Origin: Persicaria tinctoria
Taxonomy: Eukaryota > Streptophyta > Magnoliopsida > Caryophyllales > Polygonaceae
DNA length: 64,000 nucleotides
NCBI GenBank assembly: GCA_037127255.1
Contig: JBANSL010000004.1
Coordinates: forward strand, 36,234,467 to 36,298,466
Direction: 5' to 3'
Both the position numbers and the translations under genes were made by a program. How positions within the stretch are numbered: the stretch's first letter is position 1; every line of letters starts with the position of its first letter. This document shows, in pieces, positions 48,582 through 59,171 of this stretch. A model generated the notes under the pieces. It was not told where the DNA came from. It did no database searches and worked only from the letters and a program-made list of their open reading frames with translations.

Positions 48582-51500
48582 GCACCTTCCCAAGACTTCC
48601 CATAATTGCCAGGATAAAGACCAAGGAAGTAATGGAAGAATTCGTCCGGAATGGCATCACCAGTTTTAAAAAGATTAACATCACAGTTCACAACCTTAGG
48701 GGAAAAAATGGTGTCTAAAACAACACTGATGGGATTTAGATCAGGACAATCATGAAGACGCTTTCTAAAATGATGAAGTGCTTCGTCTATGTGTTGTGAA
48801 AAAAAACAGAACAAACACTAACTGTCACCAAACTGATGGCACCAAAATATAAGCTGTAACAATACATATAAATATGAACTTACAATATCACGAAGCCATT
48901 TTGTCCTCCCCGATAATTCAGTGAAAAACACCTTGTTCATATCAACCTCACAACTACTGACTTTTCCATCACGACTACAAAGTAAAATAACAAGTTAAAT
49001 AAACATATTATAATAAGTGGCAGTACTAAGAAGAAAATACATATCAAAACAAAAGTAGATAGTTACCCAAGAACGCCTTAGCGGGACTTCAAGATCATCC
49101 TCACCATCTGAAGGAATAGGGTAGCCAACATCAGTGATGTTATGAAATAGACTGTTTTTATCATCAATAACACCAGTTGCATCACCACTGTCAGCAGGCA
49201 CATCCTCTGGGACATCAGAACTGTATCCAAGTATGATGCCAATACCATGATCAACTATTCCACCAACAACTTCTTCAGGAGGAAGGCAACTACTATCATC
49301 ATTCAAATTAGCTGTAACCACAACTTTGGGATCAACAGCACCACTGTCATTAGATGCATCATTGGAGCAAGGAAGCACAAGAGTTGCAACAATATCACTG
49401 TCATCACCATAATCAGTAGAGCAAGGGAGAACAGTAGTGGAAACAATATTGTCACCAGGAACCTCTTTGGAAGCAACCCTGTCCTCATTGATTGGATGTG
49501 AATCAAGAACTTGAGTAGGAGGAACAAAGCTAGCAGAAACAGTCTCATCTGACCCAATTACTTTAGTTGGGGCAACACTCAAATCAACAGTTTCATCAAA
49601 CGAATGAAGGATTTCAGTAGGAGCAGCAGAAGAAGAATCAACAACCTTTTCAGTAATGGCTGCACTAGAATTGAGGATTCCTTCACTTGATGGAATAACT
49701 TCAGTAAGAGGGATAGAACTATTAACAGGCACATCTTGTGATACAAGGACTTCAGTAATAGCAACAAAATTGTCATCAATATTGAGAGAAGGAGATGCAA
49801 TGCCAGGAGAAGGGACAACACTGTCATCAATCTTGAGAGAAGGAGATGCAATTCCAGGAGAAGGGACAACACTGTCATCAAGTGTTTCCTTTGAACCCAC
49901 AAGAGTGTCATCATCAGTGCAAACAACATCAGCATCTCCCGAAGTTGACTCCTTAGTTGACTTAACAACAATATACTCCGGAGGAGTTGGGGAATCATTG
50001 GAAGAATCAACTGCATCACCCTTATTGTTATCACCTTCAACCGACCGCTCAATTACATGCCCATGTTCAGTCTTCTGAGAGCACGATTCAATAATCCCGT
50101 CCAAAATATCCTTTATAGAATCATCCCATGCCTTACATTCCCTTTTCAGAACAGCCTCACTGTCATCACTGGGGTGGTAGACACGTCCTTCAAGGTAAAA
50201 CACTTTCTCCTCTAGGGAAAGAATCCTAGAAACACACTCTTGCAATTGAGCTTCAAAAGATTCAAATGATTTTTTAAATGAATTAACAACTTTTTCAAAA
50301 TGAGCTTTAGTAACAAACTCTTTTGCCAACTCAGGAAGATCATCACTCGTAGGAAGCTCATCACCTGTGGGAGGGATAGATCTAGGGAGCTTAAACTTGA
50401 ACCTCCCGGGCTTGTCACCATGATCTACACCTTTTTCATCACACAATGCATCTACTTCAACCTTGGCATGAGACTCAGTCCTTGACGATTTCCGGGATGG
50501 AACCACCTTTGCCTTCTTCGTAACAGGATGATCTAGAGTAGAAGAACTTCTCAAAACCCTCTTCTTCTTGATAGACTCATCAACAGCAGGAGTGCGTGTC
50601 ACCACCTTACCCTTCTTCACAGGAAGAGGACTGTCACCACTTCCCATTGACCTTGTAACCAACCGCTTCCTGGGTTGGACAGGACTCTCAAAGTCAGAAC
50701 TACCCTCTGTGATAACTCGTGGTGTCAACACCACCTTTTTCTTCAAAGGTGGGGCTCTAACTATGTCCTTCTTCCTAGTAGGAATATTAGTAGAAGGGAT
50801 GACAGGTTCCACACCACCATAAAAAAGACGACCACCTGATTGCCTGAGCAGATACGCTTGGATCCGTAAATTCCTTGGAGAAACTTCATCACGGGCATCA
50901 ACATCCATACCAACAAAACAAGAAACGTAAGAATCGACACTATCATCATCAACTTCATCAGAAAAGGAGAGACCAAGGCAATCCATAAACGACGCATACA
51001 AAGAGTAGACAGTCCCCTATCAAGAAAACAAAAAATACAATTAAACAACAACAAATATAAAAAATGGAAGAGGGAAACTGAGATCAGAATAATAAAAGAC
51101 AAGACAAGAAAGTATGCTTACCAAATCTTTGGAGAAAATATCATGACACTTATCATATATAATGTCGTAATCATGGACACAAGTATACCAGACAAGAGAT
51201 GCTGGTAATCCATCATAACAAAAATAAGTGACAGTTACAGATGCCAGCAAGCTTAGGGATTGCCTCTAAAATCCAAACCTGGGAAGAAAGCAACAGTAAG
51301 AATAGAAATAGAAGTAAAGAATAATAAATAAAAAGGAAAAAGCATTGAAACATAAAAGGAAAGGAAGGGGAAATACCAAGAATGCTATGGGATATACAAG
51401 CAGATTTTAACCAAACCTTGAACCCTTTTTTGGTGGCTCAGACCTCATACATTTCTTCAAATAACCAAGTGTTTCCAGAAAAACAACCCGACCAAAGGGA

Positions 51501-52116
51501 TAAAGGTTTAAACGATCCAAATCACAGACAAGGTCCACATAACATTGACAAACAAGAGCTTTAGAACGCTGAGGGAGTAACACACCCTCAATCACTAACA
51601 AGTACGCCATGGAAAGCTTCTTTGGAGACTGAGTTGGCTCCTTGAGGAAAAGTTGAACAAGACCCATAAATGTACATTCAGATACACCCAAAAACTCCTC
51701 CATATCCACATGAGGAGAAGGAGGCATGTCATCACCAGGTTCTTTCCAACTCAAACTAGTTACACAACAGAATTCAGCTAGAGAAAACCTAAACAAATGT
51801 TGCCCAACTTGAAACCACATCTCATTAACTTTAGAAGTTTCAACTTCATGTAAGAGCATCTGATGCACAAGTTGCTGATAAAAATATAGAGAATCCCTAG
51901 TCCGTACAATTGAACCTAAACAACCATCTATAAGAGAAACCCAATCATTATGAGACAGACCATTCTTAATAATTGAAATCAATTCAGGCTTTGAATACAC
52001 ATTAATGTGCCCATGAAAACGTTGTTCTTTGGGAAAAACAAACTTGAAGGAAGCAGGTTGAATAGCAGATGGTAGAACCATTGTAGGAACTTCTGTATGG
52101 ACAACAATTTCTTTAC

Positions 52117-53172
52117 CTAAATAGCATAAATGTAGTGTAAAGATTAGGTTTCACAACAAATAAGATATTGTCACCAAAAACCAGCAAACAACAAATTGAA
52201 CAACCACATAAACTAACACTGTAACCACACCAAAAACTGCAAACACACAACAAGTAGAATGTCATATGGAACCCTATCACCAACACAAGTAACAAATTGT
52301 AAACATAAATCAATTGTAACCCTGTCACCAGACTGTAACCATAATTAAAACAGGTAAAGAACTATAACTCTATCACCAAACAATTAATATATTATAACCC
52401 AGACACAAGATTGTAACCAACCATTAAAACCAGTAATAAAATGCAACCCTATCACCAAACAAGTCATAAACTGTAACCCTATCACCAACAAAGCAACAAA
52501 CTGTAACCCTGTCATAAACTGAACCAATGAATCAATTGTAACACTGTCATCAGACTGTAACCAACCATAAAAACAAGTAATGAACTGTATCAATGTAACC
52601 AAAATAGTGTAAAAACTGTAACCCTATCACAAGACTGTAACCAACCATTAAAACCAGTAATAAAATGCAACCCTATCACCAAACAAGTCATAAACTGTAA
52701 CCCTATCACCAACAAATCAACAAACTGTAACAATGAATCAATTGTAACACTGTCACCAGACTGTAACCACCCATAAAAACAAGTAATGAACTTTATAACC
52801 CTATCACAAGACTGTAACCAACCATTAAAACAAGTAATAACATGCAACCCTTTTATAAAAAAAATCCATAAACTGTAACCCTAACACCAGACTGTAACCA
52901 ATTATCAGAAAACAAAGAGAAACAACAAATTCCACAAATGCAATAATGGAAATAAAATCAGAAGAAGAGACATTAACCATAGCATAAACTGATAGCCAGT
53001 AGACAACAACTGAAGCAACAAACAAACCCTAATATGGGAGGAAAGGGCAAAATTAAACAAACGAACAGGAGAAATTGCATGTAAAAATGGATACTAGATC
53101 TCGACAACTAAAAGGAAACAAGATGAGAGGTTGCTGTCGAAATCATTGAAGCAGAAGAGTCGAAGAAAGTAC
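52117..53172 (-). repeat. First intron of the VANC-like gene, octamer-rich
   Basis: Between 52160 and 52900 the units ACTGTAACCCTATCACCA and GACTGTAACCA recur about every 20-40 bp, all on the plus strand, with tandem higher-order copies (52380-52560 resembles 52600-52770). No coding potential. Confidence 0.85.
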
Positions 53173-53185
53173 CTGATGAAGCCAT

Positions 53186-53517
53186 TAGAAAAAGATGATC
53201 AGAGAACCGAAAGGAAGAGAAGAGACTGCAGAAACGACGATAAGAGAAAGTAGAAGAGGAAGTCCGACAGCAATTTAGTAAGAACGGCGTAGAGAACGGC
53301 ACCAATCAGAAGGCAACCGTCGAAAACCGAATCGCCTGAGAGAGAGACGCTGGAGAAGAAACTGCAGTGATCGCGTGAGGGAGGACGGGAAATATGGGAA
53401 GGAAGAGGTTAAATTAAAATAGGGGTAGTGTTGGTATTATGAAAATATTTTGGTCATTTACTAGCAAAGAAAAGCCTTTAGGACATTTAGTAATTGGCCT
53501 TTGGACCAAATTACTTC
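53186..53517. other. MULE right terminal region and probable promoter of the VANC-like gene
   Basis: Upstream of the predicted MASS start. It ends with the degenerate terminal repeat and the TSD. No separate gene. Confidence 0.5.
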
Positions 53518-53704
53518 GTTCTACTATAACCTGTTAACTTAAAGGAAATTTTATAAATTTCATATAATTCGAGCTATTCAAGGTTTATTCGAACAAGTCG
53601 GGCTTCAAATTTTGTTCAAGCTCGGCTTGTTTAAATAAATGAGTGAGTTCGAGTCGAACTTTTTCGAGCCGAGCCCAAGCTGTTCAGTTTATATAACAAC
53701 CCTA

Positions 53705-54219
53705 CATGTGAAAATGATTTTGGGTAAATTGCACATATCTACCCTTAAATTAAGGAATTTTCACAATATCACCCGAACAAATGAAAATTACATAAATTAC
53801 TCAATCGCGGAAACTATGTACACCGCAAATCACCACCGGATACAACGTGGCACCACGTCCCTTTCGATGGGGACCATATTGGTTTATAAGTTGAGTGATT
53901 ACCTTCTAATCATCCATATAGATGATTAGAAGCATGATTAATTGGAAATTACCCCACATCGAATTACATGTGGATTTACGAGATGTATTTGCAAGCATGA
54001 GTAAATTTTCTTTTAGTTAGTTTTAATTGGATGTGTATAATGTATATACATCATGTGCTTGATTTCATTACTTGGAATGGGAGGGTAAAAAAAGTCGGGT
54101 GATGACACAACTCTTAATACATATAAAACAAGAGAAGTATCGAGTTATTTTGTTTTGTTTATTTTATATCATAAGGTTATAATCATAATCTTCATACAAA
54201 AAGCTTAACAATTAGACAT
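53705..54219. other. Spacer with a probable MITE
   Basis: About 53719-53953 begins GGGTAAATTGCAC and, inverted, ends GGGTAATTTCCAAT, suggesting a small MITE. A perfect 12-bp inverted repeat (CTTCTAATCATC, loop CATATA) lies at 53903-53932. Otherwise AT-rich, no gene. The original upstream region of the HflX gene should lie here. Confidence 0.45.
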
Positions 54220-54409
54220 CATAAATAGGGGTGTTGTTTTCGTGGAGTTAGATTTAAAACTCCACCATAGACTTAAATGAATCTCATCCATTGATAAGAT
54301 TGAAACAATTAAAAATGGATTTTTTAATTACAAAAAAAAGGATAAAAGAATAAAAAAAAATATGGAGAGAGTCAGAGCCCAAAGGGACCAAAGTGCCGAC
54401 ATCCAGAGA

Positions 54410-55703
54410 AATTATACCTAAGGGAGCAGAGCAAAGATGAGCTATTTTAAAATCTAGAGAGAGGTGCTCTCCCCTCTCTCTAGAATTGTGAAACCCAAAT
54501 TGTGAAACCCCCCATCAAATTCGCAAAATCTTCCGTCTCAATCCCTTTTAGGTCTCCAAATTCTGTGTTCAATCATTCGTCTCTCCCCATCTTTATGCTT
54601 GATCTGTTCTATCCTCTTCCAGATTTGGCTTGGAGATTTGTGATTTTAGTAAGTTTGTGCAAAATCATGGGGCTTTGATCTTCCTCCCCTTTCTTGGTGC
54701 GTTCCTCCTGCGATTTTGGGGATCCTCATCCTCCTCGTCTCTTCCTCCGGCCTCCCTCGCTGTCGGATCCTGTCCTCACTTCCTCGTGTACCCTTCCTCC
54801 TCCGTTGTGCTGCGCTTGCCAGCCTGTCTGCGCCGTTAGGCCTCCCTTCTTCTTTCGTGTCCAGATATGGGTAGGACTCGGCGGTTTGGGGGTTCCTGTT
54901 GCCCGGTCCGGCCTGGGTGGTTCCTCCACGCCAATCGCTTGGCCTTGGGTTCTCGGTCGGTGTGCTCTGATGACGGGGGTTGTCCTCTCCGGCTTGTTGC
55001 CGGCGTTGCTTTCCCCTCCTGCGTAGATCAGTGCTTCGGGTCGAAGGTAATTCCTTGGGCCCGAAGTGGCCCGATACCTTGAGCTTCGGGCCCAATGCAT
55101 AGCCTTGGGCCCGAGGCAACCCAAGCATTTAATGATAAAAAAAAGAGGAATGTTTTTTTTTTAAAGTCCCGAAAGGGTTTTGAGTATGACCACCCGAAAG
55201 GGTTTGAGAAAATCCCGCAAGGGCTTGTCGATACTTTTGCAGGTGAAAGCTTGTTGCATTTTGTTTCGAGCAGTTTCCGGCTTTGCTTCCGATGTTTTAG
55301 GCAATCTTCTGCTTGGTTGGGGGGCGTGGAGTCTGTAGTAGGGTCTGGCTGGGGTCGTGGTGGTGCGCTCAAAGGCGACTCCGTATTCGGGATAGAGCTT
55401 CCCTGGAATTCGTGTGCACTACCCAAAGGAGTTAGTGTCCTGCTGTATTACTGGCCCGCGGTGCTACTGTTCGTTGGTGCTTGGTTGCGTTCTTCAGTGG
55501 CTTCCTCATCTGTTCGGGTGGTTGATCTTCTAGGAACGTTTGTTGTAGAGCTTATTTCTGTTTGGTTCATTACACCTGTTATTATATTTCGGTTTCTGTT
55601 TTAGTTGCTCTGATTAGACGGTTTCGCCGTCTGCCGACTTCGGTCGGCCTCTCGATGAGTCAGACCTGTCTGACCTTCGAATATTTACCTAATCAAAAAA
55701 AAA
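54410..55703 (+). mobile_element. Poly(A) retroposon (non-LTR type)
   Basis: 1294 bp ending in a short poly(A), flanked by a 19-bp direct repeat AAGTGCCGACA(T/G)CCAGAGA (54391-54409 and 55704-55722; 18 of 19 match), as LINE-type integration makes. Three hairpins lie just before the tail. It encodes no RT; overlapping open frames are low-complexity. It could be a 5'-truncated LINE, a LINE-mobilised non-coding element or a SINE-like element. Confidence 0.85.
55617..55674 (+). other. Three consecutive hairpins before the poly(A)
   Basis: GACGG-TTTCG-CCGTC (55617-55631), GCCGAC-TTCG-GTCGGC (55633-55648, a C(UUCG)G tetraloop in RNA), and GTCAGAC-CT-GTCTGAC (55659-55674). Likely RNA structures recognised by the RT that mobilised the element; inference. 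Confidence 0.8.
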
Positions 55704-55722
55704 AAGTGCCGACAGCCAGAGA

Positions 55723-57089
55723 GTTGTCTCAAAGGCTCAAACTCATTCTCAACACATCAATGGTGCGCAAGGTGATTAAGTGTCGTCCGAACGTTCAATC
55801 TCGTAGATGGTTGAGTCGGGCCTTCTTAAATCGTTCTTGCCTCGTTGATATGGACAACCTCGCCGACCGGAGAACTGGTGGCGTTGCTTCTAACCGGCTC
55901 TTGTAGGCTCGGCGATGGATAATTTCTCCCTCTTTAACCTTTGCTTGTCGTTTGCCTCCCTGTGAAGATAGAGATCCAGAATTATGATGGCGAAATAGGC
56001 AACTCCTCTTGAAGATGCCTCTATCAGGTTTGTGAACCCTAATTTGTCAATCCCTAAATCCTAATTTCGGTTTTGACCCCTAATTTATCCAATCAATATG
56101 AGGGGTTTATTTCATTATTATCCCTAATTTAATTTGTTCAAGTTGGTTAGTTTGATTGCACTTGGTATTGCTGCCTTGTTGATTGAATATGAATGTTAAG
56201 TATGTTGGGAGGCTTTCATGTGGCCTTTCCGCATATGTATCCTATGTCTCTGTCGTAAAAATGCACATTGATTGACATGGTATGCCAATGGCATCGGTTT
56301 GTGCAAGAGCATGTATGCCCCTGTTATTGGATTCCTAATGGCTAGTTTGGTTGTTTGGATAAGTTGTTGTATATCTCTATACTTGTGATTATTATTTACA
56401 ATATTTGAGCTCCACTTGTTGACATTGGTCTATCTAGACGATATATAATGTAATTTTGACGACATGTTCCTAGAAATGGACAAAATTATGCCTCCTTGTT
56501 GGACAGTGATGTTTCGAGATGAGGTTGATGTGCTGACATTGGTCTGTCTGAATGAGATTATTTTACTGGGGTCATAGGTACGTATTTGTGCACTTCGTTG
56601 GCTCATTGTGTAAAGAACAATTAATCTATTGTGATTTGTGATGTAATTTTGTAGCCTATTAGCTCAACCGGCTTGTATAGCTATGTGTTTTTACACATCG
56701 ATGTGGGTTCAAATCCCACATAGGCTTCAAAACTTGTAATTGACGCTTGAATAAATAAGTCTTATATGAGATACAACAAAACAGAAAAAAAAAACATCTG
56801 AAAGAAATGCACATCTACTTTCTATAGACAAATTCAAAAACCAAAACTTGGAAATTACAGATGCACAAAAAGGAACTTTTACCTCCACAAGGTATTCACT
56901 GACAATTAAATCAATAATTCAGCATTTTTCTAAGTGACAACAAAAATTCAGCATGCTATGCTAATTGACAACAAACAATTTTCATTTATAAAATGAAACA
57001 ACAAAAATTCAGCATTTTGCTAAACATAAACAGTTAAATAAATAATTAAAAATCCACTTCTAATGCATCAACAATAAATAATACAGAAA
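55723..57089. other. Non-coding part of the FAR1-type MULE
   Basis: No recognised gene. A short frame at about 55760-55906 (MVRKVIKCRPN...) could be a captured fragment but is unidentified. A tRNA-like sequence is at 56654-56725 and an A-rich tract at 56784-56793. Confidence 0.45.
56654..56725 (+). other. tRNA-like / SINE-head sequence
   Basis: GCCTAT/ATAGGC acceptor-like ends, an A-box-like TAGCTCAACCGG (56660-56671), a perfect B-box GGTTCAAATCC (56706-56716), and a T-arm GTGGG/CCCAC. The anticodon arm is not standard (loop of T residues), so a functional tRNA is unlikely. It is followed after about 60 bp by an A-rich stretch, as in SINEs. Confidence 0.6.
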
Positions 57090-58191
57090 CTAAAAAAAAA
57101 GGATGTCATTACAATCTAACAAAGACATTGCCAAAATAAAAAATTTCATGACAGCAGCTAGCACCATGCTGTTTTTTCTGAACCATAGCTTACATTTGAT
57201 TATCTTCTTCAATCCATTTTCCATTATATGCCATGTGCATAATCCATGTGAAGTATTGGACATAATATCACTTATAGCCTTTCCCATAGCAATGTCTTGA
57301 TCAGTAAAAATGGTCTTCGGTTGCTTATTGACATGTGTTGCCAGAAATGTCTCAAATAACCATCTAAAAGATTCCATGGTTTCATCATACAAAAGTGCAG
57401 CTCCAAAAACAACTTCTCTGAAATGATTAAAACCAACAAAGACACCAAGAGGTCTATGTTCCTTGTTTGTACCGAATGTAGTATCAAAGGCAACCACATC
57501 TCCAAACGAAGCATAATCTATAAGCATCTTTGCATCAGACCAGAATATATTAGTTATTTGCTCTTCATTATCCAACTAAATTAAGTATTGAAATGAAGGA
57601 TTCTCCACTGTTTGGATTTGAAAATACCTCAACAAACTACCAGCCTCCCCATACATCAGATTTCGTTGTCGCTTTCTCTACAGATAATTTATGTGATCTT
57701 GATGGGTGTAGCCTAAATTAGTTGATCCTCCGACATGTGCACCTATAAATTCGTGAGCTGCTTTGGGATTGATACCAAAGTCATCTGCAAGATCAATTTG
57801 AATTTCCTCTACTTCAGATATGTTTCTTTGTGACCTCAACAGGTGACTAGTCTCTGGCAAATGAAGGAGGTGATTGTGCTTGGATAAAAAATCATGTACT
57901 TTATATTTCTTCGTTTCCTTGATTAGTGAAAAACCAATCCGTACTTTGCAGCCAGTTCTAGTTTCAGCCCGGTCTAACCAAGCTATCTTTGTTGCCAATC
58001 GCACGATGACCCTCTTTAGCACATACAAATCTTCTCGAAGTCACCTGATCTCCACTCTTATTCTTATTCTCATAATGTCTGCGGACATTAAATCCCATCT
58101 TTCCTCCATATTCTTTCCAGAATTTCCATACATCCTCTACAGAATCAAACACCATGCCTATTTTGGGGATCCACTCGACCGAAGTCTCCAT
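57090..58191 (-). pseudogene. FAR1/FHY3-like MULE transposase, frameshifted and truncated
   Basis: Begins METSVEWIPKIGMVFDSVED at 58191, an N-terminal FAR1 DNA-binding domain (FWKEYGGKMGFNVRR; RRFVCAKEGHR). A frameshift near 58000 moves the C-terminal half of the domain into another frame (GCKVRIGFSL; FLSKHNHLLH). Past a stop near 57575 comes the MULE catalytic part (VVAFDTTFGTNKEHRPLGVF; TIFTDQDIAMGKAI; HGLCTWHIMENGLKKI). The frame ends at 57090, before the end of the catalytic domain and the SWIM zinc finger. FAR1-type MULE transposases are the ancestors of the light-signalling factors FHY3 and FAR1. Being inside MULE termini, this is the element's own transposase, not a host regulator. Confidence 0.88.
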
Positions 58192-58783
58192 GTCTATTTT
58201 GATAGACGAGAAAACTTTTGTGCATTGAATTGATAGATTTATAATGAATCAACCTGCAAAGACCATAAAGTGGTGCAAAATTATTAGTTTGAATTTGATA
58301 CAAGTGGAAGAATGAAGTGATAGAAGGATGAAACTAGTAAAAGAGGAGATGAATTTCACCATTACTGAAGATGCGATGAAGTTGGCGGAAGAAGCTAAGG
58401 AAAACATGAAGCACAGAAGATCAATGTATCAAGCAAATATTGGCGTATCAAACAGTTAATTTCTCCGTGATTTTTTTCCTTTTTAATTATCTCTAATTAT
58501 CTTAATATATTGATAAATCTTAGCCCTTCACTTCAATCAAGGGCTGAGATTTTTACAACTCTACCAGTAGAGTTCTAATCAAACTCTATGGAAACAGGAT
58601 CCCATAAATAGTATCATAGGTTTCGTGTGGGCTTAGACATTGTTGATACCCATGCGCTTGAAATCTCACAAATCCATAAACCCATAATTAGAACCTAAGA
58701 GCTCGTCATTAAGCTTAAGAATTTGTTAGGTGGATCCGTGCATAATATAATAAAAAAATGACAACAAATTAGTGATTGGTACT

Positions 58784-59109
58784 TAGGGCTTGTTTGTTTT
58801 CTTAAATATTAGGCCATCAAATGAATGATAAAGCTTGTTTATCTTCGGGTTTGTTTGTTTATGATCCTCAAAGATTTGTTTTCTTTCTGAGCCTTAAATG
58901 ATTTATCTGACTTTACCTTGTAAAAATAAGGTATTCTCATCTCAGATTCCCAGTCCCCTATATCTCGAGATCCGAATGGACGACGTTCTTCCTCGAGCTC
59001 GCTAGGCATCTTCGACCTCTAAATCCCGCTCTCCAATGGCATTGCTCCCTCGTTTCTCCTAGTTGTTCATCCTCACGCCTGTCTCACTTGTTGACTTATC
59101 GTTGGCTTC

Positions 59110-59171
<62 letters not shown>

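Larger units (their letters stand above)
46846..53185 (-). pseudogene. VANC-like gene: DUF1985-like domain, charged coiled-coil region, Ulp1-like C48 peptidase
   Basis: Probable start MASS in a short exon 53185-53173 (GT donor). A 1-kb intron full of CTGT(A/C)ACC words follows. Exon 2 (52116 to about 51417) encodes a DUF1985-like domain (FHGHINVYSK; HQMLLHEVETSKVNEMWFQV; RFSLAEFCCVTSL; LVIEGVLL). Small exons follow, with VWILEAIPKL near 51270. A large exon (about 51001-49060) has basic, NLS-like stretches (KKKRVLRSS), a coiled coil near 50300-50170 and an acidic Ser/Pro/Val region with a tandem DDSVVPSPGIASPSL repeat. The Ulp1-like domain follows (from about 48970), with catalytic candidates His in MHWVAVEI, Asp in VYDSQHS, Gln in LPQNEDG and Cys in CGVYAIKH, ending at 46846. 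A solo LTR splits the peptidase exon and some exon joins are unclear, hence pseudogene. In Arabidopsis VANDAL MULEs, VANC proteins with this domain counteract silencing of their own element. Confidence 0.78.
43465..53517. mobile_element. MULE with transposase and DUF1985-Ulp1 gene (VANDAL/Kaonashi-like)
   Basis: 10,053 bp flanked by a perfect 9-bp TSD GTTCTACTA (43456-43464 and 53518-53526), as Mutator-like elements produce. The termini show only weak inverted similarity (a GCTAAGTGGCC-type block at left, GCTAGTAAATGACC inverted at right). It holds a plus-strand MURA-type transposase pseudogene and a minus-strand gene with DUF1985-like and Ulp1-like domains. The octamer CTGT(A/C)ACC recurs throughout on the plus strand. 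A solo LTR sits inside. Confidence 0.9.
43291..53704. mobile_element. CTCGGCTCG-family hAT-like repeat, split by the 10-kb MULE
   Basis: The pieces are 43291-43464 and 53527-53704. Ends are TAGGAGCGTTATTCGAGCC and, inverted, TAGGGTTGTTATATAAACTG. Flanking octamers CCTGTGAG (43283-43290) and CATGTGAA (53705-53712) agree at 6 of 8 bases, as an aged hAT TSD would. About 350 bp when rejoined; non-coding. Confidence 0.75.
54229..58602. mobile_element. MULE with FAR1-type transposase pseudogene
   Basis: 4374 bp flanked by a perfect 9-bp TSD CATAAATAG (54220-54228 and 58603-58611). Terminal inverted repeats align over about 80 bp: GGGTGTTGTTTTCGTGGAGT at left, GGATCCTGTTTCCATAGAGT inverted at right. 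It contains the minus-strand FAR1-like pseudogene, an inserted retroposon (54410-55703) and a tRNA-like sequence. Confidence 0.9.

Noticed and set aside
54646..55604. Several open frames of 110-170 codons on both strands
   Set aside because: They lie in the poly(A) retroposon, overlap each other, and show only composition-driven Pro/Gly/Arg sequence; no RT or endonuclease motif.
56654..56725. Functional tRNA gene
   Set aside because: The anticodon arm does not fold normally and the acceptor stem is imperfect; kept only as a tRNA-like sequence.
57090..58191. Host FHY3/FAR1 transcription factor gene
   Set aside because: Frameshifted, truncated and enclosed by MULE inverted repeats with a 9-bp TSD, so it is the transposase of that element.
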